Assembly (NCBI GenBank): GCA_947259275.1
Contig: CAMYMH010000012.1
Location: forward strand, 1-64,000
Reading direction: 5' to 3'
Source of the DNA: an uncultured Acidimicrobiaceae bacterium
Lineage (GTDB): Bacteria > Actinomycetota > Acidimicrobiia > Spongiisociales > SHLN01
DNA length: 64,000 nt
Shown: one piece after another, positions 43,511 to 51,729 of the stretch
Layout: every line of letters starts with the position of its first letter
Position numbering within the stretch: position 1 is the stretch's first letter
Made by a program: the position numbers and the translations under genes
Notes under the pieces: model-generated
Told to the model about the DNA's origin: nothing
Databases searched by the model: none
Seen by the model: only the letters and a program-made list of their open reading frames with translations

Positions 43511-43984
43511 TCAGTAGATCTCTTTGTCGGCGTATTCGCCGGTCCGGTCTTCCGCGCGGCGTTCGTCGGCAGCGGCGTCGGTGAGGAGCGGTACGTACTG
43601 GGCGGCGATGCCCGTTGCCACCGCGGCCGCGGCCGGTGCCATCAGGTGGCCGAGCGGGATGATGATGGGGTCGTCGCCGATGTTGAAGCTGAACTCGGGC
43701 AGCAGCAGCGTCACCAGGGTTACCAGCGCCCAGATGGCGGTGGTGCTCATCGCAATGCCGATCCAGGCGTTTCGCTGGTCGCCTGGAGTCGGGTGCCTCG
43801 TGACGAGGGCCCGGAGCACGTAGCTGGAGGCGGCGGCCCCCGACATCCAGGTGACCGCCGGGATCAGCGGAAAGGTGTCACGGTCGGCTCCATAAACGAG
43901 ATCCGGTGAGGCGAGACTGATGATGGCAACCGCCAGCCAGATGCTCCCCAGCGCGAGAGCGACCCACGCCAGGTTCCGTTGCAT
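43511..43984 (-). CDS. Small four-helix membrane protein
   Basis: A 157-residue integral membrane protein with four helices (LAWVALALGSIWLAVAII; AVTWMSGAAASSYVLRAL; AWIGIAMSTTAIWALVTLV; LMAPAAAAVATGIAAQYV) and a charged C-terminal tail ending in TGEYADKEIY. ATG 43984 follows AAGGGGCAGGC. I do not recognise the family. A singleton. Confidence 0.75.
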   Translation of the reverse strand: MQRNLAWVALALGSIWLAVAIISLASPDLVYGADRDTFPLIPAVTWMSGAAASSYVLRALVTRHPTPGDQRNAWIGIAMSTTAIWALVTLVTLLLPEFSFNIGDDPIIIPLGHLMAPAAAAVATGIAAQYVPLLTDAAADERRAEDRTGEYADKEIY

Positions 43985-44075
43985 GCCTGCCCCTTCGTCT
44001 TCGGTATCTGCCGTCCACTTACGGCTCCAAATGCGGTCCCCAAGGTAGCGCAGAAGATGAACGCTCGCAGTCGCC

Positions 44076-45314
44076 TCAGTCCGGGGGGGTGACCGGCTTC
44101 TCCATTCCTTCCCCATCGACGAGGACCGTCAGGGTCGAGCCCGCCGCCCGGAGGGTCGTCTCGACCGCATCGGCGTCGGCGCCCCCGGCGAACACGAACC
44201 CGAGATACCTGTCTCCCTCTGGGAGGGCGGTCACTCTCCGACCGGGCGCGATGGTCAGCGTCACACCGTCGATCCCCGCCATGTCCTCAACCTCCTCAAC
44301 CCCCTCGATGGCCGTGAGAACACCGGTCGCCGGGATCGGCACCATCAGCACACCGCTAGCCGGACGAGCCGGTGATGTATCCAGCGTCGGCATGCCGAGC
44401 GCGCTCCGTAGGAGAATCACTTCCAGCGACTCTCCCACCAGCCCGAAGCTCAACGCTCTCCCGCACAGCCCGCCAATGGAGCGGGCCGCCACCTCGAGCA
44501 GGCGGAGGGAGCCATCGGGGTCGACGCGAACCTCAACGTGGACCGGCCCGGCCACCAACCCGAGAGCACTGGTGCCGGCGGTGGCGAGCGCGATGGCCGC
44601 CTCCTGGACTGCCACCGGGTGCCGGGAGGGGGTGACCAGCAGCGTTTCCTCGAAGAACGGCCCATCCATTGGGTCGGGCTTGTCGATGAGGGCCAGCACT
44701 TCCAGTTCCCCGCCAATGAGCAAGCCCTCGACGACCAGCTCCGAGCCCGGCAGGTACTCCTCGGCCAGGAGCGCCTCCCCGGCCTCCAGACCGGAACCGC
44801 CAAGCATCTCCCGAATGCGCGCCTCCGCCCGCCGGGCGGAGGCGGCGTCGTCGGCCCGTATCACCCCCCGGCTGGCCGAGAGGCCGACCGGCTTGATCAC
44901 CACCGGGAACCCCAGTTCAGCCGCCACCGCCGGGCCGGTCCCGGGCAGGACCAGAGCAAACCGGGGCTGGGCTACACCGCCCGCTGCCAGCAACTCCCGC
45001 ATGAGGCCCTTGTCCCGGGTGGCGGCGACCGCCTCCGCCGGATTGTGCGCCAGCCCCAGTTCTTGCGAAACGCGGGTCGCGACCGCGACTCCCTGATCGT
45101 CGATTGCCACTACCGCATCGGGGGGCGGGTCGAGCGAACGAATCCGGGCACAGGCTGCCTCCGGGTCCGCCAGATCTATCTGCAACTGGCCGCTGGAGAT
45201 GGGGGGTGTCACGTCGGTTGCCACCACCGGCTCCACCTGCAGCAGCTCGGCAGCACTCACAAAATCACCGGTCCGGTACGACTGGCCGGAGGCCACGATC
45301 ACCACGCGTTTCAT
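44076..45314 (-). CDS. ATP-grasp domain protein
   Basis: A 412-residue ATP-grasp ligase-type enzyme. The N-terminal Rossmann-like part (about 1-95) is followed by the ATP-grasp core with FPVVIKPVGLSASRGVIRA, EEYLPGSELVVEGLLIGGE and HVEVRVDPDGSLRLLEVAAR. The C-terminal 90 residues resemble a small accessory domain. The type is that of carboxylate-amine ligases such as carboxylate-forming biosynthetic or dapdiamide/carnosine-like synthetases; the substrate is unknown. ATG 45314 preferred over 45326. Divergent from the NifU gene across 54 nt. Confidence 0.88.
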   Translation of the reverse strand: MKRVVIVASGQSYRTGDFVSAAELLQVEPVVATDVTPPISSGQLQIDLADPEAACARIRSLDPPPDAVVAIDDQGVAVATRVSQELGLAHNPAEAVAATRDKGLMRELLAAGGVAQPRFALVLPGTGPAVAAELGFPVVIKPVGLSASRGVIRADDAASARRAEARIREMLGGSGLEAGEALLAEEYLPGSELVVEGLLIGGELEVLALIDKPDPMDGPFFEETLLVTPSRHPVAVQEAAIALATAGTSALGLVAGPVHVEVRVDPDGSLRLLEVAARSIGGLCGRALSFGLVGESLEVILLRSALGMPTLDTSPARPASGVLMVPIPATGVLTAIEGVEEVEDMAGIDGVTLTIAPGRRVTALPEGDRYLGFVFAGGADADAVETTLRAAGSTLTVLVDGEGMEKPVTPPD

Positions 45315-45368
45315 GGAAGCAATCATGGCGCGGCCCCGGAAGCAGCCGGAGTCACCTACGATGTCTCC

Positions 45369-45998
45369 ATGCAAAGCGAGCCAGTACTCACCGTACAGCC
45401 GCAGGCCCTCAGCCGGCTGCTCGACATTCGCGCTGAGGAGCCCGACGCCGAGGAACTCGGGCTGGTGCTGGCCATTTCCGGCGTCGCCGGGGATCGGTTC
45501 AGCTACGAGATGGCGCTCATGCTGCTCGAGACCGCACCCGAGGACGTCCACCTGGAGGAGCACGGCGGGCTGACCTTCGTAATCCCGGCGGCCGACGTCG
45601 AGAACATGCGCGGCGCCGAAGTCAAAATGTCACGCGATTTGCTGAACCCCGGTCTCATCCTCGAGAATCCCAACTCGCCCAGCCCGCGGGTGCTCGGAGA
45701 TGGGCCGCTGCCGGAGCTGGAGGGTCCCGTCGCCGAGCGCGTGGTTCAAGTCGTCACCGAGATGATCAACCCGGCGATCGCATCGCACGGCGGCGTCGCC
45801 GAGGTGGTTGCGGTCGAAGACAGCACCGTCTACGTGCGCCTGGGTGGCGGGTGCCAGGGGTGCGGAATGGCCACCGTCACGCTTTCCCAGGGCATCGAAT
45901 CGACGCTCAAGCAGACCGTCCCCGAGATCACCAAGGTGGTCGACGTGACCGATCATGCCGGTGGGACGAATCCCTACTACGAACAGGCGAAGAAGTAG
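45369..45998 (+). CDS. nfuA: NifU/NfuA-type iron-sulfur scaffold
   Basis: A 209-residue Fe-S assembly protein. The N-terminal half (1-105) resembles an IscA/HesB-like beta fold with VHLEEHGGLTFVIPAADV. The C-terminal NifU domain (about 120-200) has the cluster-binding pair Cys162/Cys165 in GGGCQGCGMA, followed by QGIESTLKQTVPEI and the terminal DVTDHAGGTNPYYEQ. NfuA proteins assemble and hand [4Fe-4S] clusters to enzymes. ATG 45369 is used (ATG 45361 is in another frame). Divergent from the ATP-grasp gene. Confidence 0.9.
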   Translation: MQSEPVLTVQPQALSRLLDIRAEEPDAEELGLVLAISGVAGDRFSYEMALMLLETAPEDVHLEEHGGLTFVIPAADVENMRGAEVKMSRDLLNPGLILENPNSPSPRVLGDGPLPELEGPVAERVVQVVTEMINPAIASHGGVAEVVAVEDSTVYVRLGGGCQGCGMATVTLSQGIESTLKQTVPEITKVVDVTDHAGGTNPYYEQAKK

Positions 45999-46009
45999 CC
46001 AGCAGCCGC

Positions 46010-46038
46010 TTCCCGCCTCCCGCCTCCCGCCTCCCGCT
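46010..46038. repeat. Period-7 tandem tract
   Basis: TCCCGCC three times and then TCCCGCT, in phase, 12 nt after the nfuA stop. Confidence 0.8.
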
Positions 46039-46127
46039 CAGACTGTGCCGATGATCCCTAGGCGGACGCTTCCCCGAGAGCTGGACTGGGGTCATCCCCA
46101 ATAGGCAGGCGGCTTCAGTGAGACACA

Positions 46128-46739
46128 ATGTCGTTGATGACCAGGCACTACTTGATGACGCCCCCGCCGCCGAGGTATCGCCGCGTGTCCCTCTTCTCCA
46201 CCGACCGGGAGCGGCGCCTGTGGGCATGGACGCTGGCGGTCGTGGTGGCGATCTACTCGACCCTGGGCCTGGCCGGGACACTGGCCGCTGCGCTACGCAA
46301 CCGGGGCTTGTTCGACGCCGCTTTCGGCTGCGGCCTGCTGCTGATCGGGGCGGCGATCGCGACGATCGCGCTCAAGACTCGGCCGGGCGGCGCCGAGATC
46401 GGCGTTGCCTTCGGAGTTGCGGCCGTCTACCTGATGGTGTTCCTGCGCATGGCGATCCCGGAGGAACGAACCCACCTGATCGAATACAGCGCGGTAGCCA
46501 TCTTCACATACGAGGCGCTTGCCGAGCGAGCGAGCCAGGGTCGCCGCGTCCCGGTACCTGCCCTGCTCGCCGTGCTGGCGGTGTCTTTGATCGGAGTGCT
46601 CGACGAAGGCATCCAGGCCTTTCTGCCCAACCGGGTATTCGACCCTCTCGACATCGGCTTCGATGTCCTGGCTGGCGTGATGGCGGTCATCGCCAGCCTG
46701 GCTTTGGGGCGAGCGCGGCTTCGAAGACCGGTTCGATAA
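46128..46739 (+). CDS. VanZ-like membrane protein
   Basis: A 203-residue membrane protein with about five helices. The late motif LDEGIQAFLPNRVFDPLDIG is the VanZ-like family signature, in which an E-x-x-Q followed by R-x-x-D-x-x-D-x-x-x-N pattern is usual. VanZ-like proteins are linked to glycopeptide and membrane-lipid phenotypes but often unknown. ATG 46128 is taken; ATGs at 46137 and 46155 also fit. Converges with the MFS gene 25 nt later. Confidence 0.85.
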   Translation: MSLMTRHYLMTPPPPRYRRVSLFSTDRERRLWAWTLAVVVAIYSTLGLAGTLAAALRNRGLFDAAFGCGLLLIGAAIATIALKTRPGGAEIGVAFGVAAVYLMVFLRMAIPEERTHLIEYSAVAIFTYEALAERASQGRRVPVPALLAVLAVSLIGVLDEGIQAFLPNRVFDPLDIGFDVLAGVMAVIASLALGRARLRRPVR

Positions 46740-46764
46740 CGTTGAAGGCCGGCCTGATGCAACC

Positions 46765-47955
46765 CTATGCCATAGCTTCGCGCCGCGCCCACGCCCGCAA
46801 CGGCAACACCGCGAGCACGAAGGCAGCGATAGCGATCCACCACATCCAGGTGTACACCCCGGTGGTGTCGACGGTCCAGCCATAGAGCGGGGGACCCACA
46901 GCGAGGCCGGCCAGGAAGCCAAGCAGCACGATCCCCGACGCCCGACCTGCCCGGCCGGGACCCGCCACTGTGATCACGCCGAGCATCCCTACCGAGTTCC
47001 ACGACGAGACACTGAAGCCGAACAACACTGCGGCGATCCACACCGCCCACAAACCCACTACCTGGGCGAGGAGAAACGTCAGCGTGGCAGCCACGCCACC
47101 CAACGCAATCGCACCCAGCGACCCCGAAAAGCGACCCGCCTGTTCGGCGTGGCGCGCCCAGCCGATCCGACCGAAGAATGCCGCCAGACCCACGAGTCCG
47201 ATGGCCAAGCCGCCGAGAGTGGGCGTGCCGCCGAGCGCTTCCTCAACAAACAGGGGCAGCAGGAATGTAACCGAGCCCCCGAAGCCGAGCAGGAAGCCGT
47301 AGATCGCCATCTCTCGGATCGCCGGCGACAACTTTCCGCGGGCCCGCTCGGCGACCGTGCCCGCCGCCGGCCGATCAACGGGAACCACTCGCAGAACGAC
47401 GGGAACGACCGCCGTCGTCAAGGCAGCCAAGATGATGAGGGTGGCTCGCCATCCGATCGACTCGGCGCCAACCGGCACCAGGACCCCGCCGAGGAAGATT
47501 GCCGCCTGCACTCCCGACTGCTTGACGCCCATCATCACTCCCTGCCTGCCCGGCGGCAGGTGCAGCGCGATCAGCTTGTTGGTCGCCGGGTTCCCCGCCG
47601 CTTGTCCAAAACCAGCCGGTATCGCGGCCAGCAGCAACACCAGGTAGACCGGGGACAAGGCCAGGGCCAAAAAGCCGGTGGCGCCGGCCACAAAGATGAA
47701 CACAAGAGCTCGCTTGCCCCCGACCCGGTCGGTGATCCGTCCGGTGAGAGGCGACAATGAGGCGGAAACCGCAATGTTGGCGGTGACGATCAGGCCGACC
47801 TCGGCCCGGCTGATGTCGAAATCGTCGATGAGGAATGTGGCCAACACGCCGAGCACCGCGGCCGGATAGGTGGCGACACCCATGGCGATCAGCAGCAAGG
47901 AGCCCAGCACGACACGGCTTCGAGTTGTGTCGTAGGCGGCAGGTTCGACACTCAT
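46765..47955 (-). CDS. MFS transporter
   Basis: A 396-residue permease with 12 predicted helices. Loop motifs RITDRVGGKRALVF (after helix 2) and RIGWARHAEQAGRF (after helix 8) mark the MFS repeat. The sequence of the N-terminal half (FDISRAEVGLIVTANI) resembles the nitrate/monocarboxylate-type or hexuronate-type MFS branches, but no substrate can be assigned. ATG 47955; alone on its strand. Confidence 0.9.
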   Translation of the reverse strand: MSVEPAAYDTTRSRVVLGSLLLIAMGVATYPAAVLGVLATFLIDDFDISRAEVGLIVTANIAVSASLSPLTGRITDRVGGKRALVFIFVAGATGFLALALSPVYLVLLLAAIPAGFGQAAGNPATNKLIALHLPPGRQGVMMGVKQSGVQAAIFLGGVLVPVGAESIGWRATLIILAALTTAVVPVVLRVVPVDRPAAGTVAERARGKLSPAIREMAIYGFLLGFGGSVTFLLPLFVEEALGGTPTLGGLAIGLVGLAAFFGRIGWARHAEQAGRFSGSLGAIALGGVAATLTFLLAQVVGLWAVWIAAVLFGFSVSSWNSVGMLGVITVAGPGRAGRASGIVLLGFLAGLAVGPPLYGWTVDTTGVYTWMWWIAIAAFVLAVLPLRAWARREAMA

Positions 47956-48101
47956 CGATTCCCCGCCGGTCTGAGATGCATGCCGGCGAGTATATGGACG
48001 CGGCTCAGGCGGCGAGCTGTGTCACAAACTCGCCGCGGTCCGTTCGCCGCACCCAACCCCCGCCGCGGCCGGTTGAGCACCGAGGAACTCGTGCATCGCG
48101 G

Positions 48102-48644
48102 CTAGGCCACCTCGCGGACGGCGGCTTGATCGAGCTGATCGGAGAGAGCCAGCAGAGCCCGCCGCATCTCGAGCTCATTCATGACCAGGCGGGCCAGGGC
48201 ACGCAGCGCCTCCTCCTGGTCGTCCGTGAGCTGGCGTGGGACCCGATCGATCACACACAACGTTCCCAACGCGTTGCCGTTTGCAGTCTGAAGTGGAGCA
48301 CCTGCGTAGAAGCGGATCGATGGGTCTGCAATCACGAGCGGGTTATTGGAGAACCGCGGGTCGTAGGCGGCATCCTCGACCACCATCACCTCGGTCGGGT
48401 CCCAAATGGCATGGGCACAGAACGCAAGGTCGCGGTGAGTTTCCGGCACTGCCAGGCCGACCGATGATTTGAACCATTGGCGGTCGCTGTCGACAAGGCT
48501 CATGAGAGCGATAGGAGTTTCATAGATCTGAGATGCCAGGTAGGTGATGTCATCGAATACCTGTTCGGGGGGCGTCCCCATGATCCGATACGACTGCAGC
48601 TCGGCGAGTCGTTCGGCTTCGTTCGGCGGAATCTGGGCGGTCAT
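48102..48644 (-). CDS. GAF-domain protein
   Basis: A 180-residue single GAF-domain protein. Typical landmarks are LASQIYETPIALMSLVDSDRQWFKSSVGL, RDLAFCAHAIW, DPRFSNNPLV, IRFYAGAPLQTANGNALGTLCVID and the final helix. This version (with AFCAHAI) is found alone or with histidine kinases and diguanylate cyclases in actinobacteria and proteobacteria. Ligand unknown. ATG 48644 (after GAGGTACC) is preferred to the upstream ATG at 48713. Confidence 0.9.
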   Translation of the reverse strand: MTAQIPPNEAERLAELQSYRIMGTPPEQVFDDITYLASQIYETPIALMSLVDSDRQWFKSSVGLAVPETHRDLAFCAHAIWDPTEVMVVEDAAYDPRFSNNPLVIADPSIRFYAGAPLQTANGNALGTLCVIDRVPRQLTDDQEEALRALARLVMNELEMRRALLALSDQLDQAAVREVA

Positions 48645-48709
48645 CGGTACCTCGGTCTTGCGGTTGATTGAGACAATGTCGGCGCAGCGCCTGATTACTT
48701 GATCCGATG

Positions 48710-49414
48710 TCAAACCAGGTAGGCGCCCACCGTTGCCAGGGAATTGGCGGCCACGTGAGCCAGGTAGGGCGCCGCCAAGCTCTCACTTCTCAGGCGGAGC
48801 CAACACAATGCGAGGCCGCCGACGGTGGTGGCGACCACGGCACCAACCACTGCCAGGATCCGCTCGGGCCCATCGGTAGCAGCATCGTTCTCGTTCAGCA
48901 GTTCGAGCGCGGGCCGAACATGCCATAGCCCAAAGACGAGACTGGACCCCACTGCTGCTCTTCCGGCGGTCGAGATCCGCCTCCAGGCGCCAAGCAGGAC
49001 GCCGCGAAACGCCACCTCCTCGAGCAGGGCGGTTCCCAGCGGGATGCGAACGAGGGTACGGTAGGCGAGCAGACCGGGACCGATTCCGGCAGCCCTGGCA
49101 TCGTCGAACAACGGCCGGGTGGCCGGAATCACCGCCCCGAGAATCAGCCCAACGCCCATCGCGAGCCCGGCCGCAGCACCCCACCTCAGTCCTGCCGGGA
49201 CCCGATCCCGTTCCAAACCGAGCTTCCCTTGGGTCAGACCTACCCATCGGGCCACAAGTAGCAGGCCGATGGTTACTACCAGATTGACCGGCACGTACCA
49301 GGCGGGGGGAAGTCCGTAGGCGCTGAAAGCCAGCAGCCCGACGGAGGTCACCACCAGGAAAACCCTCCAGGGACTGGCACGAACTGCTGGCGCGCGATGA
49401 TCGGGCACAGACAC
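48710..49414 (-). CDS. CPBP-family intramembrane protease-like protein
   Basis: A 234-residue membrane protein starting at GTG 49414. It has about seven helices and the CPBP (Rce1/abortive-infection) motifs EExxxR (Glu132, Glu133, Arg137 in LLEEVAFRGVL), FxxxH (His165 in FGLWHVRP) and HxxxN-like (HVAANSLAT). These intramembrane metalloproteases cleave prenylated or bacteriocin-type peptides; many have unknown roles. Divergent from the fadJ gene across 58 nt. Confidence 0.88.
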   Translation of the reverse strand: MSVPDHRAPAVRASPWRVFLVVTSVGLLAFSAYGLPPAWYVPVNLVVTIGLLLVARWVGLTQGKLGLERDRVPAGLRWGAAAGLAMGVGLILGAVIPATRPLFDDARAAGIGPGLLAYRTLVRIPLGTALLEEVAFRGVLLGAWRRISTAGRAAVGSSLVFGLWHVRPALELLNENDAATDGPERILAVVGAVVATTVGGLALCWLRLRSESLAAPYLAHVAANSLATVGAYLV

Positions 49415-49472
49415 GGGGTGACCGTAGCGACTTCGATTGGTGATAAGCGACTTCGCTGAGCAGACTCCGGGT

Positions 49473-51653
49473 ATGGATCTCACACACTTCATATTCGACG
49501 TTGACGGCGACGGTATCGCCACCGTGCTCATGGATCGCGCCGGCGAAGCGATGAACACGTTCTCACCCGAGACCGGCGAAGACCTCGTCGTGATCCTCAA
49601 CCGCCTCGAGCAAGACGATGCCATCCGGGGTGTCGTCATCGGATCGGCCAAACCCGACAACTTCCTGGCCGGGGCGGATATTCGCTGGTTCGCCACCCTG
49701 GTCGATCCGGCCGAGGCCGAGGCCGCCATGCAAGCGGCCCAGGATGGTTTCGGGCGGCTGGAGGCGCTGCACCTCCGGCGCGGCAAGCCGGTGGTGGCAG
49801 CCATCCATGGCGCCTGCCTGGGTGGCGGACTGGAACTGGCGCTGGCGTGCGGAGCCCGGGTGTCTTCGGACGACGAGAAGCGGACCCAACTCGGCCAGCC
49901 CGAAGTCCAGCTCGGGCTGTTGCCCGGTGGCGGCGGCACCCAGCGGCTTCCGCGGCTCATCGGGATTGCTTCGGCGCTCGACCTCATCCTCACCGGCCGG
50001 CCGGTGAGACCCCGCAAGGCGCTCAAGCTTGGCCTGGTCGATGCGGTGGTGCCCCGCTCCGGCCTCTTGGAAGCCGCCCGGACACGTGCTTTGCAGTTGC
50101 TTCACCCGCCTCCGCCTGAGCCACAAACCCTCACCGAGCGCCTGAACGCATACCTCAACCCGGCCGCCCTCCAAACCGTCGTGCTCGAACGGAATCCGAT
50201 CGGTCGTCGCGTCCTGTTTGCCCAGGCTGAAAAGGCGATGCTGAAGGAGACCAAGGGCAACTACCCGGCTCCACCGGCCGCTCTCGAGTGTGTGCGGGTG
50301 GGAGTAGAGAAGGGAATGGCGGCCGGCCTGGCCGCCGAGCAGGCGGCGTTCGGGCGCCTGGTGGTGTCGCCCGAGTCGAAGGCGCTCCGTTCCATCTTCT
50401 TCGCCACCCAGGAGCTGAAGCGGGATCCCGGAATCGCCACCGACGCCGAAGCCCGCGATATCAGCCGCGTCGGGGTGCTGGGTGGCGGCCTCATGGGCGG
50501 CGGCATCGCCGCCGTCAACACCACCCGGGCGGGCGTCTCGTCCATCATCAAGGAGGTCGACCAAGCCGGCGTCGACCGTGGCATCGGCTACGTCCAAAAG
50601 GTGGTCGACGGCCAGGTCAAGAGACGCCGGATGCAAAAGGCCGATGCCTGGCTCGCCATGCAACGACAGGTGACCGCAACCACCGACTACCGCGATCTGA
50701 CCGACGTGGAGCTGGTGATCGAGGCCGTGTTCGAGGATCTCGACCTGAAACGGTCCGTTTTGGCCGAGACCGAGGAGGTGACGGCCTCCGGAACTATCTT
50801 CGCTACCAACACATCGTCGATACCGATTTCCGACATCGCCCGAGGAGCAGCCCGACCGGCCAATGTGGTGGGAATGCACTATTTCTCCCCGGTCGAGAAG
50901 ATGCCGCTGCTAGAGGTCATCGTCACCGACCAAACGGCCGATTGGGTCACGGCCACCGTTGTGGCCTTCGGAAAGCGCCAGGGGAAAACGGTCATCGTGG
51001 TGAACGACGGGACTGGTTTCTACACCACCCGCATCATCGGGCCGTACTCGGCCGAGGTGATGTACCTGCTGAAGGACGGGGCCACGATCGAAGAGATCGA
51101 TGGAGCCATGGTCCAGTGGGGCTTCCCGGTTGGACCGGTCACCCTCAGCGATGAGGTGGGCATCGACGTTGGCGCCAAGATCGGCAAGATTCTCGAGAAC
51201 GCGTTCGGCGAGCGAATGGAGGCCCCTCCCGCCTTCGGCGCCCTCACCGCCGACGACCGGAGGGGTCGCAAGAACGGCCGCGGCTTCTACCGGTACGAGG
51301 ACGGCGTCAAGGCAGGCGTAGATGAATCCGTCTACGCCGTGCTCGGAGTTACGCCCCGTCCCGGCACCATTAGCCGTCAGGAGATACAGGACCGGCTGTC
51401 ACTCCAGATGATCAACGAGGCGGCCCGGTGCCTGGGGGAAGGGATTTTGCGATCGGCTCGCGACGGTGACATCGGCGCCGTCATGGGCCTGGGATTCCCG
51501 CCGTTCCGGGGCGGCCCGTTCCGCTGGGTCGACGAACTCGGCGCCGACACCATCGTCGAGCGTCTCCGGGAGCTCGCCAAGGTACACGGCGACCGATTCG
51601 CCCCCGCCCCGCGGCTGGCGGAGATGGCGGACAAAGGCGAGAGCTTCTACTAG
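49473..51653 (+). CDS. fadJ: FadJ-type fatty-acid oxidation protein
   Basis: A 726-residue fusion of enoyl-CoA hydratase and 3-hydroxyacyl-CoA dehydrogenase. The hydratase domain (1-200) shows Glu121 (GGGLELALACGAR) and Glu144 (QPEVQLGLLPGGGGTQRLPR). The NAD-binding domain (about 320-510) shows VLGGGLMGGGIA, FATNTSSIPISDIA and MHYFSPVEKMPLLEVI with the catalytic His. C-terminal domains follow (GPVTLSDEVGIDVG, LGFPPFRGGPFRWVD). It performs steps 2 and 3 of beta-oxidation; a separate thiolase is not in the window. ATG 49473 avoids the GTG-led extension. Convergent with gdh. Confidence 0.93.
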   Translation: MDLTHFIFDVDGDGIATVLMDRAGEAMNTFSPETGEDLVVILNRLEQDDAIRGVVIGSAKPDNFLAGADIRWFATLVDPAEAEAAMQAAQDGFGRLEALHLRRGKPVVAAIHGACLGGGLELALACGARVSSDDEKRTQLGQPEVQLGLLPGGGGTQRLPRLIGIASALDLILTGRPVRPRKALKLGLVDAVVPRSGLLEAARTRALQLLHPPPPEPQTLTERLNAYLNPAALQTVVLERNPIGRRVLFAQAEKAMLKETKGNYPAPPAALECVRVGVEKGMAAGLAAEQAAFGRLVVSPESKALRSIFFATQELKRDPGIATDAEARDISRVGVLGGGLMGGGIAAVNTTRAGVSSIIKEVDQAGVDRGIGYVQKVVDGQVKRRRMQKADAWLAMQRQVTATTDYRDLTDVELVIEAVFEDLDLKRSVLAETEEVTASGTIFATNTSSIPISDIARGAARPANVVGMHYFSPVEKMPLLEVIVTDQTADWVTATVVAFGKRQGKTVIVVNDGTGFYTTRIIGPYSAEVMYLLKDGATIEEIDGAMVQWGFPVGPVTLSDEVGIDVGAKIGKILENAFGERMEAPPAFGALTADDRRGRKNGRGFYRYEDGVKAGVDESVYAVLGVTPRPGTISRQEIQDRLSLQMINEAARCLGEGILRSARDGDIGAVMGLGFPPFRGGPFRWVDELGADTIVERLRELAKVHGDRFAPAPRLAEMADKGESFY

Positions 51654-51703
51654 GGGTCACCGGCTCTGGTCGAAGACGAGGCTGTTGACCAGCAACTGGC
51701 GAC

Positions 51704-51729
51704 CTGCTGGCAGCTGCTGCTGCCAGCAG
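51704..51729. terminator. Bidirectional hairpin terminator
   Basis: Arms CTGCTGGCAGC and GCTGCCAGCAG (11 bp, perfect) around TGCT, ending directly at the stop codon of the glutamate dehydrogenase gene and 51 nt past fadJ. It probably stops both convergent transcripts. Confidence 0.75.

Noticed and set aside
44538-45368. Long open frame upstream of the NifU-type gene
   Set aside because: It is the antisense of the ATP-grasp gene; only the last 209 residues are a real protein.
34225-50470. GATATC boxes at about 34240, 39357 and 50458 as further A repeats
   Set aside because: They are inside coding sequence and lack the other two boxes at the set distances.
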